This document shows positions 50,711 through 59,017 of a stretch of DNA of 64,000 nucleotides, in pieces. Position 1 is the stretch's first letter; every line of letters begins with the position of its first letter. Source of the DNA: Kaistia sp. 32K. GTDB taxonomy: Bacteria > Pseudomonadota > Alphaproteobacteria > Rhizobiales > Kaistiaceae. The notes under the pieces were generated by a model. That model made no database searches. It had not been told where the DNA came from and was given only the letters and a program-made list of their open reading frames with translations. Position numbers and translations under genes: made by a program. The stretch spans positions 1,178,001 through 1,242,000 of the forward strand of contig NZ_AP024269.1 in the NCBI RefSeq assembly GCF_016629525.1, given 5' to 3'.

Positions 50711-52015
50711 ATGCAAACCTCCTTCTCCCTTGCCCAGCTCGCCGACCCGGATGTTCGTGAATCCGAGAAGATCCTGCGCACCTGCGTGCATTGCGGCTTC
50801 TGCACGGCGACCTGTCCGACCTATGTGCTGCTCGGCGACGAGCTCGACAGTCCGCGCGGCCGCATCTACCTGATCAAGGACATGCTGGAAGGCGGCAAGC
50901 CCGCCAACGAGCAGGTCGTGAAGCATGTCGATCGCTGCCTGTCCTGCCTCTCCTGCATGTCGACCTGTCCGTCCGGCGTGAACTACATGCACCTCGTCGA
51001 TCATGCCCGCGCGCATATCGAGGAGACCTATGACCGGCCGATGGCCGACAAGGCGATCCGTGCGGCGCTCGCCGCCGTGATGCCACACCGCAATCGCTTC
51101 CGGCTGGCGCTTGTCGCAGCCGCCGCCGCGCGACCTTTCGCAGGTCCGATCGGCAAGGTGCCGGGCTTCAAGCGCATCAGCGCCATGTTGAAACTGGCGC
51201 CGCGCTTCCCGCACGGCCGGACGGCTTCGGAAGGGCCGGGCACGTTCCCGACGAAGGCCGAGAAGCGCGGTCGCGTCGCGTTGCTCTCCGGCTGCGTGCA
51301 GCCAGTGCTCGATCCCGCCATCAACGAGGCGACGATCCGCCTGCTGAATCGCGTCGGCGTCGAGGTGGTGATCGCCAAGGGCGAGACCTGCTGCGGTTCG
51401 CTCGCCCATCACATGGGCAAGTCCGGCCAGGCGCACGAGACAGCGAAGCGGACGATCGACGCCTGGATCGCCGAGATGGACGGCGAGGGCCTCGACGCCA
51501 TCATCATCACCGCGTCGGGCTGCGGCACGACGATCAAGGACTACGGCTTCATGTTCCGCGAGGATGCCGCCTATGCCGAGAAGGCGAAGCGGGTCTCGGC
51601 GATCGCCAAGGACATCACGGAGTATCTGGAGAGCCTGAAGCTCGCGCCGGTCGCGGCGCCGAAGGCGCTGACGGTAGCGTATCATTCGGCCTGCTCGATG
51701 CAGCACGGCCAGCAGATCAAGACGACGCCGAAGACGCTGCTGTCGAAGGCCGGCTTCACCGTCCGTGACGTGCCGGAAGGGCATCTCTGCTGCGGTTCCG
51801 CCGGCACCTACAACATGCTGCAGCCGGAGCTCTCGCAGCAGCTGAAGTCGCGCAAGCTGGGCAACATCGCCAAGGTCGCGCCCGACGTCGTCGCCACCGG
51901 CAATATCGGCTGCATCACGCAGCTTTCCGACGGCGCGGGCGTGCCGGTCGTCCATACGATCGAGCTGCTCGACTGGGCCTATGGCGGCCCGAAGCCGGCC
52001 GGCATCGCGAACTGA
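50711..52015 (+). CDS. glcF: Glycolate oxidase iron-sulfur subunit GlcF
   Basis: A 434-residue protein with two [4Fe-4S] ferredoxin motifs, CVHCGFCTATCP (about residues 26-37) and CLSCLSCMSTCPSG (about 77-90), and two CCG domains: CCGSLAHHMG (about 227-236) and CCGSAGTYN (about 361-369). It passes electrons from GlcD/GlcE to the membrane quinones. It belongs functionally with glcD and glcE but begins 528 bp after glcE, so it either shares a transcript running across the antisense small gene or has its own promoter. The ATG has no strong ribosome-binding site. Confidence 0.92.
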   Translation: MQTSFSLAQLADPDVRESEKILRTCVHCGFCTATCPTYVLLGDELDSPRGRIYLIKDMLEGGKPANEQVVKHVDRCLSCLSCMSTCPSGVNYMHLVDHARAHIEETYDRPMADKAIRAALAAVMPHRNRFRLALVAAAAARPFAGPIGKVPGFKRISAMLKLAPRFPHGRTASEGPGTFPTKAEKRGRVALLSGCVQPVLDPAINEATIRLLNRVGVEVVIAKGETCCGSLAHHMGKSGQAHETAKRTIDAWIAEMDGEGLDAIIITASGCGTTIKDYGFMFREDAAYAEKAKRVSAIAKDITEYLESLKLAPVAAPKALTVAYHSACSMQHGQQIKTTPKTLLSKAGFTVRDVPEGHLCCGSAGTYNMLQPELSQQLKSRKLGNIAKVAPDVVATGNIGCITQLSDGAGVPVVHTIELLDWAYGGPKPAGIAN

Positions 52016-52056
52016 ACCGGCCGAGGCCGGGCGGTCTTCCGCCCGGCGCCTCCGTA

Positions 52057-52320
52057 TCAGATATCGCGCGCGGTGAGCGTGTAGGAAGCGTGAGCGTGGC
52101 GGGAATAGAGCCGCATCGCCGCGTGCTCGATCCGCGTCCGATTGGCATCGAAGGCCCGAAGCGCCGAAGCCTCGTCCTGCGCGGCATCGGGATGGATCCG
52201 CTCCAGCGCGTCGGCCTCCAGGAAGAACGACACCTCCAGCGACTGGTCATGCCCCCAGAACTGGATGCGGTGGTGCGTCTCGCTATAACTGCGGCTTCGA
52301 TTGGGGAACTGGATGCTCAT
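52057..52320 (-). CDS. DUF1488 family protein
   Basis: An 87-residue soluble protein matching DUF1488: NRSRSYSETHHRIQFWGHD, then VSFFLEADALERI and FDANRTRIEHAA, ending YTLTARDI. Function unknown. I took the ATG at 52320 since the longer frame upstream overlaps the channel gene on the same strand in another frame. It is convergent with glcF. Confidence 0.8.
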   Translation of the reverse strand: MSIQFPNRSRSYSETHHRIQFWGHDQSLEVSFFLEADALERIHPDAAQDEASALRAFDANRTRIEHAAMRLYSRHAHASYTLTARDI

Positions 52321-52400
52321 GCCGCCAGTATACGCCCGATCGAGCCCGAATGATTGCGCGAATGTCCCTGTCCGCGATCGGCGAGGCCGGATCGTCGCGA

Positions 52401-53021
<621 letters not shown>

Positions 53022-53171
53022 GGCGCGCTCCGCGTTGTGCCACACCTACGCTACGCGTTCGCGGGAATAGTCTCCAGTCCCGTTCTGCGGCCGGTCGTTC
53101 GCGCCAAGCGAAGGGAAGCCGAGCGCATTCCGCTTGCGCGCCGGCCCGCCCGTGATACGTTTCCGACCGTC

Positions 53172-53266
53172 TCATCGGGGTGCCCTGATTCATCCGAATC
53201 CTGGCTGAGAGGTCTTCGGACTAACCCGCGAACCTGATCCGGATCATGCCGGCGGAGGGATTGAGC
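53172..53266 (+). promoter_or_regulatory. TPP riboswitch (THI element)
   Basis: The conserved THI pieces occur in order: GGGGTGCCC, GGCTGAGAGG, AACCCGCGAACCTGATC, GGATCATGCCGGCG and GGAGGGA. This aptamer binds thiamine pyrophosphate and shuts off thiamine genes. It lies about 60 bp before thiM. The ribosome-binding site downstream is in a separate small hairpin at 53296-53319. Confidence 0.95.
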
Positions 53267-53295
53267 CAAGCGCGTAGATGCTCTTGCCATCGTTC

Positions 53296-53319
53296 CGTCC
53301 TGCTATTTAGCAAAGGACG
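53296..53319 (+). promoter_or_regulatory. Hairpin enclosing the thiM ribosome-binding site
   Basis: CGTCCTGC (53296-53303) can pair with GCA-AA-GGACG (53310-53319) with a two-base A bulge and a 6-base loop TATTTA. The AAGGACG arm is the thiM Shine-Dalgarno, seven bases before the ATG. This fits a translation-control platform for the TPP riboswitch. Confidence 0.55.
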
Positions 53320-53326
53320 TCTTTTC

Positions 53327-54172
53327 ATGTCTGCCACCCCCCAATCTGCCACCCCCCAGGTCTCGATCGCCGAGGCCGTCAGCGCCCTCGACGCCCTGCG
53401 CGCCGCCCGGCCGCTGGTGCAGAACATCACCAACTATGTCGCCATGACGATTTCGGCCAATGTGCTGCTCGCCGTTGGCGCGTCGCCGGCGATGGTGCAC
53501 TCCGAAGCCGAGGTCGACGAGTTCGTCGCGATCTCGAACGCGCTCGTCATCAATATCGGCACGCTGTCGCCGGACTGGCTGACCGGCATGCGCAAGGCGG
53601 CGGCGCGCGCGGTCGCCCTCGGCAAGCCCTGGGTGCTCGATCCCGTCGGCTGCGGCGCCACCAAGTTCCGCACCGATTTCGCCGTCGAATTGAGCCGTGC
53701 CGGCCCCGCCATCATTCGCGGCAATGCCAGCGAGATCATGAGCCTCGCGGGAGCCGCCGGGGCAGGGGGCAAGGGCGTCGATTCGACCGCCTCCTCCGAC
53801 GCCGCGCTCGCGGCCGGCAAGGCGCTGGCCAAAGCCAGCGGCGCGGTCGTCGCCATCACCGGCGAGACCGACTATGTCACCGACGGCACCCATGTCGTGG
53901 CGATCACCGGCGGCAGCGCGCTGATGCCGCTCTCGACCGCGCTCGGCTGCGCGCTGTCGGCCACCGTCGCCGCCTTCGCCGCCGTGCGTCCGCCCTTCGA
54001 GGCCGCCGTCGCGGCGCTCGCCGTCTATGGCGCCGCCGGCGCCGCTGCCGCGGCACGGGTGACCGGGCCGGGGCATCTTCCCGCCGAACTCTGCGACGCG
54101 CTCTACGGAGCCGACGCCGCCCTCGTCGAGCGCTATGCGACGATCAAGACCGTTGAAGAGGTGAATGTCTGA
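53327..54172 (+). CDS. thiM: Hydroxyethylthiazole kinase
   Basis: A 281-residue kinase of the ThiM family that phosphorylates 4-methyl-5-hydroxyethylthiazole, a salvage step. LVQNITNYVAMTISANVLLAVGASPAMVHS (key residues N, T, Y) is the substrate block, KPWVLDPVGCGATKFR the next, and AITGETDYVTDG and ALGCALSATVAAF the ATP-site segments. The ATG at 53327 is preceded by AAAGGACG. The N-terminus contains a small tandem repeat SATPQ. The stop overlaps the thiE start by one base. Both genes lie under the TPP riboswitch. Confidence 0.93.
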   Translation: MSATPQSATPQVSIAEAVSALDALRAARPLVQNITNYVAMTISANVLLAVGASPAMVHSEAEVDEFVAISNALVINIGTLSPDWLTGMRKAAARAVALGKPWVLDPVGCGATKFRTDFAVELSRAGPAIIRGNASEIMSLAGAAGAGGKGVDSTASSDAALAAGKALAKASGAVVAITGETDYVTDGTHVVAITGGSALMPLSTALGCALSATVAAFAAVRPPFEAAVAALAVYGAAGAAAAARVTGPGHLPAELCDALYGADAALVERYATIKTVEEVNV

Positions 54173-54816
54173 TGAGCCGTCCTTTCGATCTTTCGCTCTA
54201 TCTCGTCACGGACGAGGACCTGGCCGGCCCGCGCGGCGTGGTCGAGGCAGTCCGCGCCGCGATCGACGGCGGCGTCACGCTCGTGCAGCATCGCTTCAAG
54301 CAGGGCTCGACCCGCGATTTCGTGGCGACGGCGCAGGCGCTGGTGGATCTGCTGCGCCCGCGCGGCATTCCGCTGATCATCAACGATCGCGTCGACGTGG
54401 CGCTGGCGGTCGATGCCGATGGCGTGCATGTCGGCCAGAGCGACATGCGGGTCGCCAAGGTGCGCGAGCTGATCGGCCCCGATCGCATCCTCGGCCTGTC
54501 GGCGGCGCAGTTCGAGGAACTGACGCCGGAAGACCTCGCGCCGATCGACTATCTCGGCGTCGGCCCGGTCTTCGCCACGGCGACCAAGGCGAATGCGCGC
54601 GATCCGATCGGCTTCGAGCATCTCGGCCGCATCAAGGCGGCGTCCGGTCTGCCGGTCGTCGCCATCGGCGGCCTGAAGGCGGAGCATGTCGAGCCGACGC
54701 TAGCGGCCGGCGCCGACGGTCTCGCGATCGTTTCCGCCATCATCGCGGCGGAAGACCCGGAACGCGCCGCGCGCGATTTCGCCGATCGCATCGCCCGCTT
54801 CCGTTCGCAGAAATAG
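54172..54816 (+). CDS. thiE: Thiamine-phosphate synthase
   Basis: A 214-residue TIM-barrel enzyme joining thiazole phosphate and the pyrimidine pyrophosphate into thiamine phosphate. LYLVTDEDLAGPRG, VTLVQHRFKQGSTRDF, LIINDRVDVALAVDADGVHVGQ and YLGVGPVFATATKANA are the typical blocks; the usual Q-x-R-x-K diphosphate site is QHRFK. Its ATG overlaps the thiM stop (TGATG). thiM-thiE without thiD/thiC here suggests a salvage operon. Confidence 0.93.
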   Translation: MSRPFDLSLYLVTDEDLAGPRGVVEAVRAAIDGGVTLVQHRFKQGSTRDFVATAQALVDLLRPRGIPLIINDRVDVALAVDADGVHVGQSDMRVAKVRELIGPDRILGLSAAQFEELTPEDLAPIDYLGVGPVFATATKANARDPIGFEHLGRIKAASGLPVVAIGGLKAEHVEPTLAAGADGLAIVSAIIAAEDPERAARDFADRIARFRSQK

Positions 54817-54919
54817 GCGACTTATTCCCGCCTGGAACAAGTTCTGCCCTGTTCCTGCAGGTTCAGTTGAAGAGGGTGGCGTGGCATAGTCCGCTCCAAC
54901 GTGCCACCGAGGAGAGACC

Positions 54920-56512
54920 ATGTCCGCCACCAACGCTGAACGCCTCGTCGTCAAGGGCGCCATCGGCCCCCGCTTTGACGAGATCCTGACGCCCGAGGCG
55001 CTCGCTTTCGTCGCCGAACTGCATGGCCGTTTCGATGCCAAGCGCCGCGCCCTGCTCGAATTCCGCAACGAGCGCCAGGTCTTCTTCGACAATGGCGGCC
55101 TGCCGGACTTCCTGCCGGAGACCAAGGCGATCCGCGAGGGTGACTGGAAGGTGGCGCCGATCCCGGCCGACCTGCAGGACCGTCGTGTCGAGATCACCGG
55201 CCCCGTCGATCGCAAGATGATCGTCAACGCGCTGAATTCCGGCGCGAAGGTCTTCATGGCCGACTTCGAGGATGCCTCGTCGCCGGTCTGGGCCAACATG
55301 GTCGAGGGCCAGATCAACCTGAAAGATCGCTGGGCCGACAAGATCGACTTCACCGATCCGCGCGGCAAGGACTACAAGCTCGGCCCCAATCCGGCCGTGC
55401 TGATCATCCGCCCGCGCGGCTGGCACCTGCCCGAGCGCCACATCACCTTCGACGGCGCCGATGCATCGGGCTCGCTGGTCGATTTCGGCCTCTACGTCTT
55501 CCACAACGCCAAGGCGGCGCTGGCACAGGGCTCCGGCCCCTATTTCTACCTGCCGAAGACCGAGAGCCACCTGGAAGCGCGCCTCTGGGACGAGGTCTTC
55601 ACCTATGCCGAGGAGGCGCTCGGCCTCGCGCACGGCACGATCAAGGCGACCGTCCTGATCGAGACGCTGCCGGCCGCGTTCGAGATGGACGAGATCCTCT
55701 ACGAGTTGAAGGACCACATGGCCGGCCTCAATTGCGGCCGCTGGGACTACATCTTCTCGTTCATCAAGACGCTCCGGAACAACAAGGCGTTCCTGCTGCC
55801 GGATCGCGGCCAGGTCGTCATGGGCAAAGCGTTCCTGCTCGCCTATTCGGAACTGCTGATCAAGACCTGCCACCGTCGCGGCGCCTTCGCCATGGGCGGC
55901 ATGGCGGCGCAGATCCCGGTCAAGAACAACCCGGAAGCCAACGCCGCCGCCTTCGAGCGGGTCAAGGCCGACAAGGAGCGCGAGGCGAAGGCCGGCCATG
56001 ACGGCACCTGGGTCGCGCATCCCGATCTCGTGCCGGTCGCGATGGAAGTGTTCGATCGCCTGATGCCGACGCCGAACCAGCTCTCGAAGCTGCGCGAGGA
56101 GGTCTCCTTCGGTCAGAAGGACATGCTCGCCATCCATGAGGGCACGCGGACGGAGGCGGGGCTCCGCCACAACATCCGCGTCGGTGTCCAGTATATCGAG
56201 GCGTGGCTGCGCGGCCGCGGCGCGGTGCCGATCTACAATTTGATGGAAGACGCGGCGACGGCCGAGATCAGCCGCGCGCAGATCTGGCAGCAGTTGAACT
56301 TCGAGGCGACGCTCGAGGACGGCCAGAAGGTGACGGAAGAGCTGTTCCGCCGTGCTCTGGCCGAGGAGATGGAAGTGGTGAAGGGCGAGGTCGGGCCGGA
56401 CAATTACGCCGCCGGCCGTTTCCCCGAGGCGATCGAGCTCTTCGCCAAGCTCTCGACTGCCAAGACCTTCGAGCCCTTCCTGACGGTGCCGGCCTACAAG
56501 CTCATCGACTGA
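54920..56512 (+). CDS. aceB: Malate synthase A
   Basis: A 530-residue enzyme of the AceB form. The signature KDHMAGLNCGRWDYIF (about residues 262-277) is intact, as are FMADFEDASSPVW (about 112-124) with catalytic Asp/Glu and LIIRPRGWHLPERH. It condenses glyoxylate and acetyl-CoA to malate in the glyoxylate cycle or after glycolate oxidation. The ATG follows GAGGAGAG. It follows thiE after 103 bp and ends with a strong hairpin. The glcDEF genes 4-7 kb upstream make its substrate. Confidence 0.95.
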   Translation: MSATNAERLVVKGAIGPRFDEILTPEALAFVAELHGRFDAKRRALLEFRNERQVFFDNGGLPDFLPETKAIREGDWKVAPIPADLQDRRVEITGPVDRKMIVNALNSGAKVFMADFEDASSPVWANMVEGQINLKDRWADKIDFTDPRGKDYKLGPNPAVLIIRPRGWHLPERHITFDGADASGSLVDFGLYVFHNAKAALAQGSGPYFYLPKTESHLEARLWDEVFTYAEEALGLAHGTIKATVLIETLPAAFEMDEILYELKDHMAGLNCGRWDYIFSFIKTLRNNKAFLLPDRGQVVMGKAFLLAYSELLIKTCHRRGAFAMGGMAAQIPVKNNPEANAAAFERVKADKEREAKAGHDGTWVAHPDLVPVAMEVFDRLMPTPNQLSKLREEVSFGQKDMLAIHEGTRTEAGLRHNIRVGVQYIEAWLRGRGAVPIYNLMEDAATAEISRAQIWQQLNFEATLEDGQKVTEELFRRALAEEMEVVKGEVGPDNYAAGRFPEAIELFAKLSTAKTFEPFLTVPAYKLID

Positions 56513-56534
56513 GCCGATTGCGTCCAGTAAGATC

Positions 56535-56570
56535 GCGGCAGGCTGATACAGCCTGCCGCTTGCGCCCTTC
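56535..56570 (+). terminator. Hairpin terminator after malate synthase
   Basis: GCGGCAGGCT (56535-56544) pairs perfectly with AGCCTGCCGC (56550-56559) around a GATAC loop, followed by TTGCGCCCTTC. It starts 22 bases after the aceB stop; the T-tract is weak. Confidence 0.7.
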
Positions 56571-56686
56571 GGGGTAGGGTGAATGTATCGTTAAGGACTG
56601 AGCCTGATCCGTTTGCTCCCGGCGAACGCCTCAGCAATGCAAGCGCTGATGGAACCGCGTTCGCCTTGAGGCAAAGGACAGGAAAG

Positions 56687-57265
56687 ATGCGCGATTTTCG
56701 CGATGCCAAAGCCATGGCAAAGGCGCTCCGCGCCGCGATGGCCGAGCGCCAGATCGAACTCTCCCATAGCGAAACGCTGGAGATCGTCGCCCGCCAGTTC
56801 GGGTTCGACAACTGGAACATCCTCGCGGCCGAATTGGCGGCGGAGGGAAAGCCCGCCGAGCCGGAGGTGCCGGCCAGCCTGCAGTTCAAGCAGGTCATCC
56901 CGATCCTGCGGATCTTCGATATCGCCAAGGCGATGGAGTTCTATCGCGATTTCCTCGGCTTCGCGGTCGACTGGGAGCATCGCTATGCCGAGGGCATGCC
57001 GCTCTACGCGCAGGTGTCGCGCGCCGGCGCGGTCCTGCATCTCTCCGAGCATCACGGCGACGCCAGCCCCGGCTCGACCGTGTTCGTCTGGATGCGCGGC
57101 ATCGAGGCCTTCCACCGCGAACTGCTCGGCAAGAAGTATGGATATTCGCGTCCCGGTCTCGAAAAGACCGGCTATGACGCGCGGATGGTCGAGGTGCCGG
57201 ATCCGTTCGGCAACCGCATCCGCTTCAACGAGGCGAATGCGTTGCGAACAGACGGCGCCGGCTAA
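56687..57265 (+). CDS. VOC/glyoxalase-superfamily protein with N-terminal helical domain
   Basis: A 192-residue protein. Residues 1-60 form a helical domain (DAKAMAKALRAAMAERQIEL, then ARQFGFDNWNILAAELA) of the 'glyoxalase-related' kind, and residues 65-190 a VOC domain like bleomycin-resistance proteins: IPILRIFDIAKAMEFYRDFLGF and VEVPDPFGNRIRFNE. It could bind a hydrophobic toxic compound or act in dioxygenase-like chemistry; no substrate is indicated. I chose ATG 56687 after AGGAAAG over the longer frame whose first 36 residues look non-coding. Confidence 0.83.
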   Translation: MRDFRDAKAMAKALRAAMAERQIELSHSETLEIVARQFGFDNWNILAAELAAEGKPAEPEVPASLQFKQVIPILRIFDIAKAMEFYRDFLGFAVDWEHRYAEGMPLYAQVSRAGAVLHLSEHHGDASPGSTVFVWMRGIEAFHRELLGKKYGYSRPGLEKTGYDARMVEVPDPFGNRIRFNEANALRTDGAG

Positions 57266-57327
57266 GGCTAGCCGTCCGAGATCGGGCGTTTCGGAAGTGC
57301 GTGTCAGGTTGACGGATGCGCAGTTGA

Positions 57328-57361
57328 ACCCATCCCGAGCGATCGGGATGGGTCCTTCGTT
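57328..57361. terminator. Bidirectional hairpin terminator
   Basis: ACCCATCCCGA (57328-57338) pairs perfectly with TCGGGATGGGT (57343-57353) around GCGA, followed by CCTTCGTTT. It lies between the convergent VOC and DHA2 genes. Confidence 0.8.
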
Positions 57362-57362
57362 T

Positions 57363-58862
57363 CTAGACTTCGACGGCGGAAGGCGCGGGGCCGCGGCCGC
57401 CGCGCAGCGGCCGCTCTTCCATGATGACCAGCAGCGCCAGCGCGATGGCGATGCAAATTGTCGCCGCGATGAAGACGCCGGAGAAGGCGCCCGCGAGCGA
57501 GACGCCGGCTTCCGACGCCGCGGCGATCTTGGCCTCGACCGAGGTGCCTTCGCCGCCCGAGATCGCGCCGAGGCCACCCAGGAAGATCGCGCCGAAGGCG
57601 GCCACCAGGATGGCGCTGCCGAGCGAGCGCATGAAGTTGATCGTCGCCGTTGCCGTGCCGAGGTGATGCGCCTGCACGGCGTTCTGCGCCACGACGATCG
57701 TCACCGGGAACAGCGTGCCGAGGCCGGCGCCGATGAAGGTCAGCAGGATCTCGATCGAGACGAGCTCCAGCCTGCCGGCGAAGACGGCGAGCACGGCGGT
57801 CAGGATCATGGCGACGGAGAGGCCGATGGTCGGCGAGCGCTTGTAGTGCTGGACGCGGGCCATGACCCGGCCGGAGAACTGGGCGCCGAACACGGTGCCG
57901 ATCGAGAGCGGGATCAGCGCGAAGCCGGATTCCGCCGCCGACAGATGCAGCACCGACTGGAAGAACAGCGGCATGTAGATCGACAGACCGACCATCGTGC
58001 CGATGCCGAAGAAGCCGGCGAGCGTGGCCGTCGCCACCACCTGGTCGCGCAGCACGCCGACCGGCAGGAACGGCTCGGGCGCGGTCAGCACGCGGGTGAC
58101 GAACAGCACCCAGGCGACCAACGAGGCGGCGAGCAGGCCGATGATCGGCAGCGAGTCCCACGGATAGGAGACACCGCCCCAGCTCAGCGCCAGCAGGAGC
58201 AACACGGCGGCCGCGACCAGAAGCACGGCGCCGATGACGTCGAGCCTGTGCGGGCGATCGTTGCGCGGCAGCTTCTTCAGGGCGTTGAAGGTCATGGCGA
58301 AGGCGACGAGGCCGAGCGGCACGTTGATCCAGAAGATCACCGACCAGTGCAGCGCCTCGGAAAGCACGCCACCGAGCACCGGGCCGGCGACGCTCGCCAG
58401 CGCGAACACGGCGCCGAAATAGCCCATGTACTTGGCGCGTTCCTTCGGCGAGATCGCGTCGCCGATGATGGTGTGGGCGAGCGAGATCAGTCCGCCACCG
58501 CCCAGGCCCTGCAGGAAGCGGGCGAGGATCAGCCCGGTCATGGTCGGGGCGGCGGCGCAGGCGATCGAACCGAGGATGAAGATCGTGATGGCGATCAGAA
58601 GCACGGTTCGCCGGCCGTGAATGTCGGAGAGCTTGCCGTAGAGCGGGGTCACGGCGGTCGAGGAGAGCAGGTAGGCCGTCACCACCCAGGCGATGTTCTG
58701 CAGATCGCCCAGCTCGCGGCCGATCGTCGGCAGCGCGGTCGCGACGATGGTCTGGTCGAGGGCCGCCAGGAACATCGCCAGCATGACGCCGAGTATGATC
58801 GAGCGGACGGTGGCATGGTCGAGCGGAGGCGGGCCGGGCCGCGCGGAAACGGAAGCATCCAT
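57363..58862 (-). CDS. DHA2-family MFS transporter (EmrB/QacA type)
   Basis: A 499-residue transporter with about 14 membrane segments. LDQTIVATALPTIGRELGDL in TM1, the GKLSDIHGRRTVLL loop 2-3 motif and FLQGLGGGGLISLAHTII are typical drug:H+ antiporter-2 features. It exports drugs or lipophilic compounds. It lies downstream of the emrA-emrB pair on the same strand and may be part of the same transcript, though a 155-bp gap with an inverted repeat separates it from emrB. No adaptor of its own. Confidence 0.9.
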   Translation of the reverse strand: MDASVSARPGPPPLDHATVRSIILGVMLAMFLAALDQTIVATALPTIGRELGDLQNIAWVVTAYLLSSTAVTPLYGKLSDIHGRRTVLLIAITIFILGSIACAAAPTMTGLILARFLQGLGGGGLISLAHTIIGDAISPKERAKYMGYFGAVFALASVAGPVLGGVLSEALHWSVIFWINVPLGLVAFAMTFNALKKLPRNDRPHRLDVIGAVLLVAAAVLLLLALSWGGVSYPWDSLPIIGLLAASLVAWVLFVTRVLTAPEPFLPVGVLRDQVVATATLAGFFGIGTMVGLSIYMPLFFQSVLHLSAAESGFALIPLSIGTVFGAQFSGRVMARVQHYKRSPTIGLSVAMILTAVLAVFAGRLELVSIEILLTFIGAGLGTLFPVTIVVAQNAVQAHHLGTATATINFMRSLGSAILVAAFGAIFLGGLGAISGGEGTSVEAKIAAASEAGVSLAGAFSGVFIAATICIAIALALLVIMEERPLRGGRGPAPSAVEV

Positions 58863-58939
58863 GGAAAAGTCGCCAATGTAGTTTGGCCGGCCGGGAAGGG
58901 GCAGGTCAGGAGGGGTGCCGGATCAAACTCGGTTCAATC

Positions 58940-58966
58940 GGGTATCGGACCTTAGACCCGATACCC
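58940..58966. repeat. Inverted repeat upstream of the DHA2 gene
   Basis: GGGTATCGG (58940-58948) and CCGATACCC (58958-58966) form a perfect 9-bp inverted repeat with a 9-bp spacer, 78 bp before the DHA2 start and 52 bp after the emrB stop. It could be an operator or a weak intergenic terminator. Confidence 0.5.
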
Positions 58967-59017
58967 CGCGAGCTCAATCCGCGACGGCGACGATCTCGCC
59001 GCCGTCGCGGTCCGGCA

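Noticed and set aside
50255..51955. A 566-codon minus-strand frame containing the small secreted protein
   Set aside because: Only the last 111 codons have a start with ribosome-binding site and a signal peptide; the rest is the antisense of glcF.
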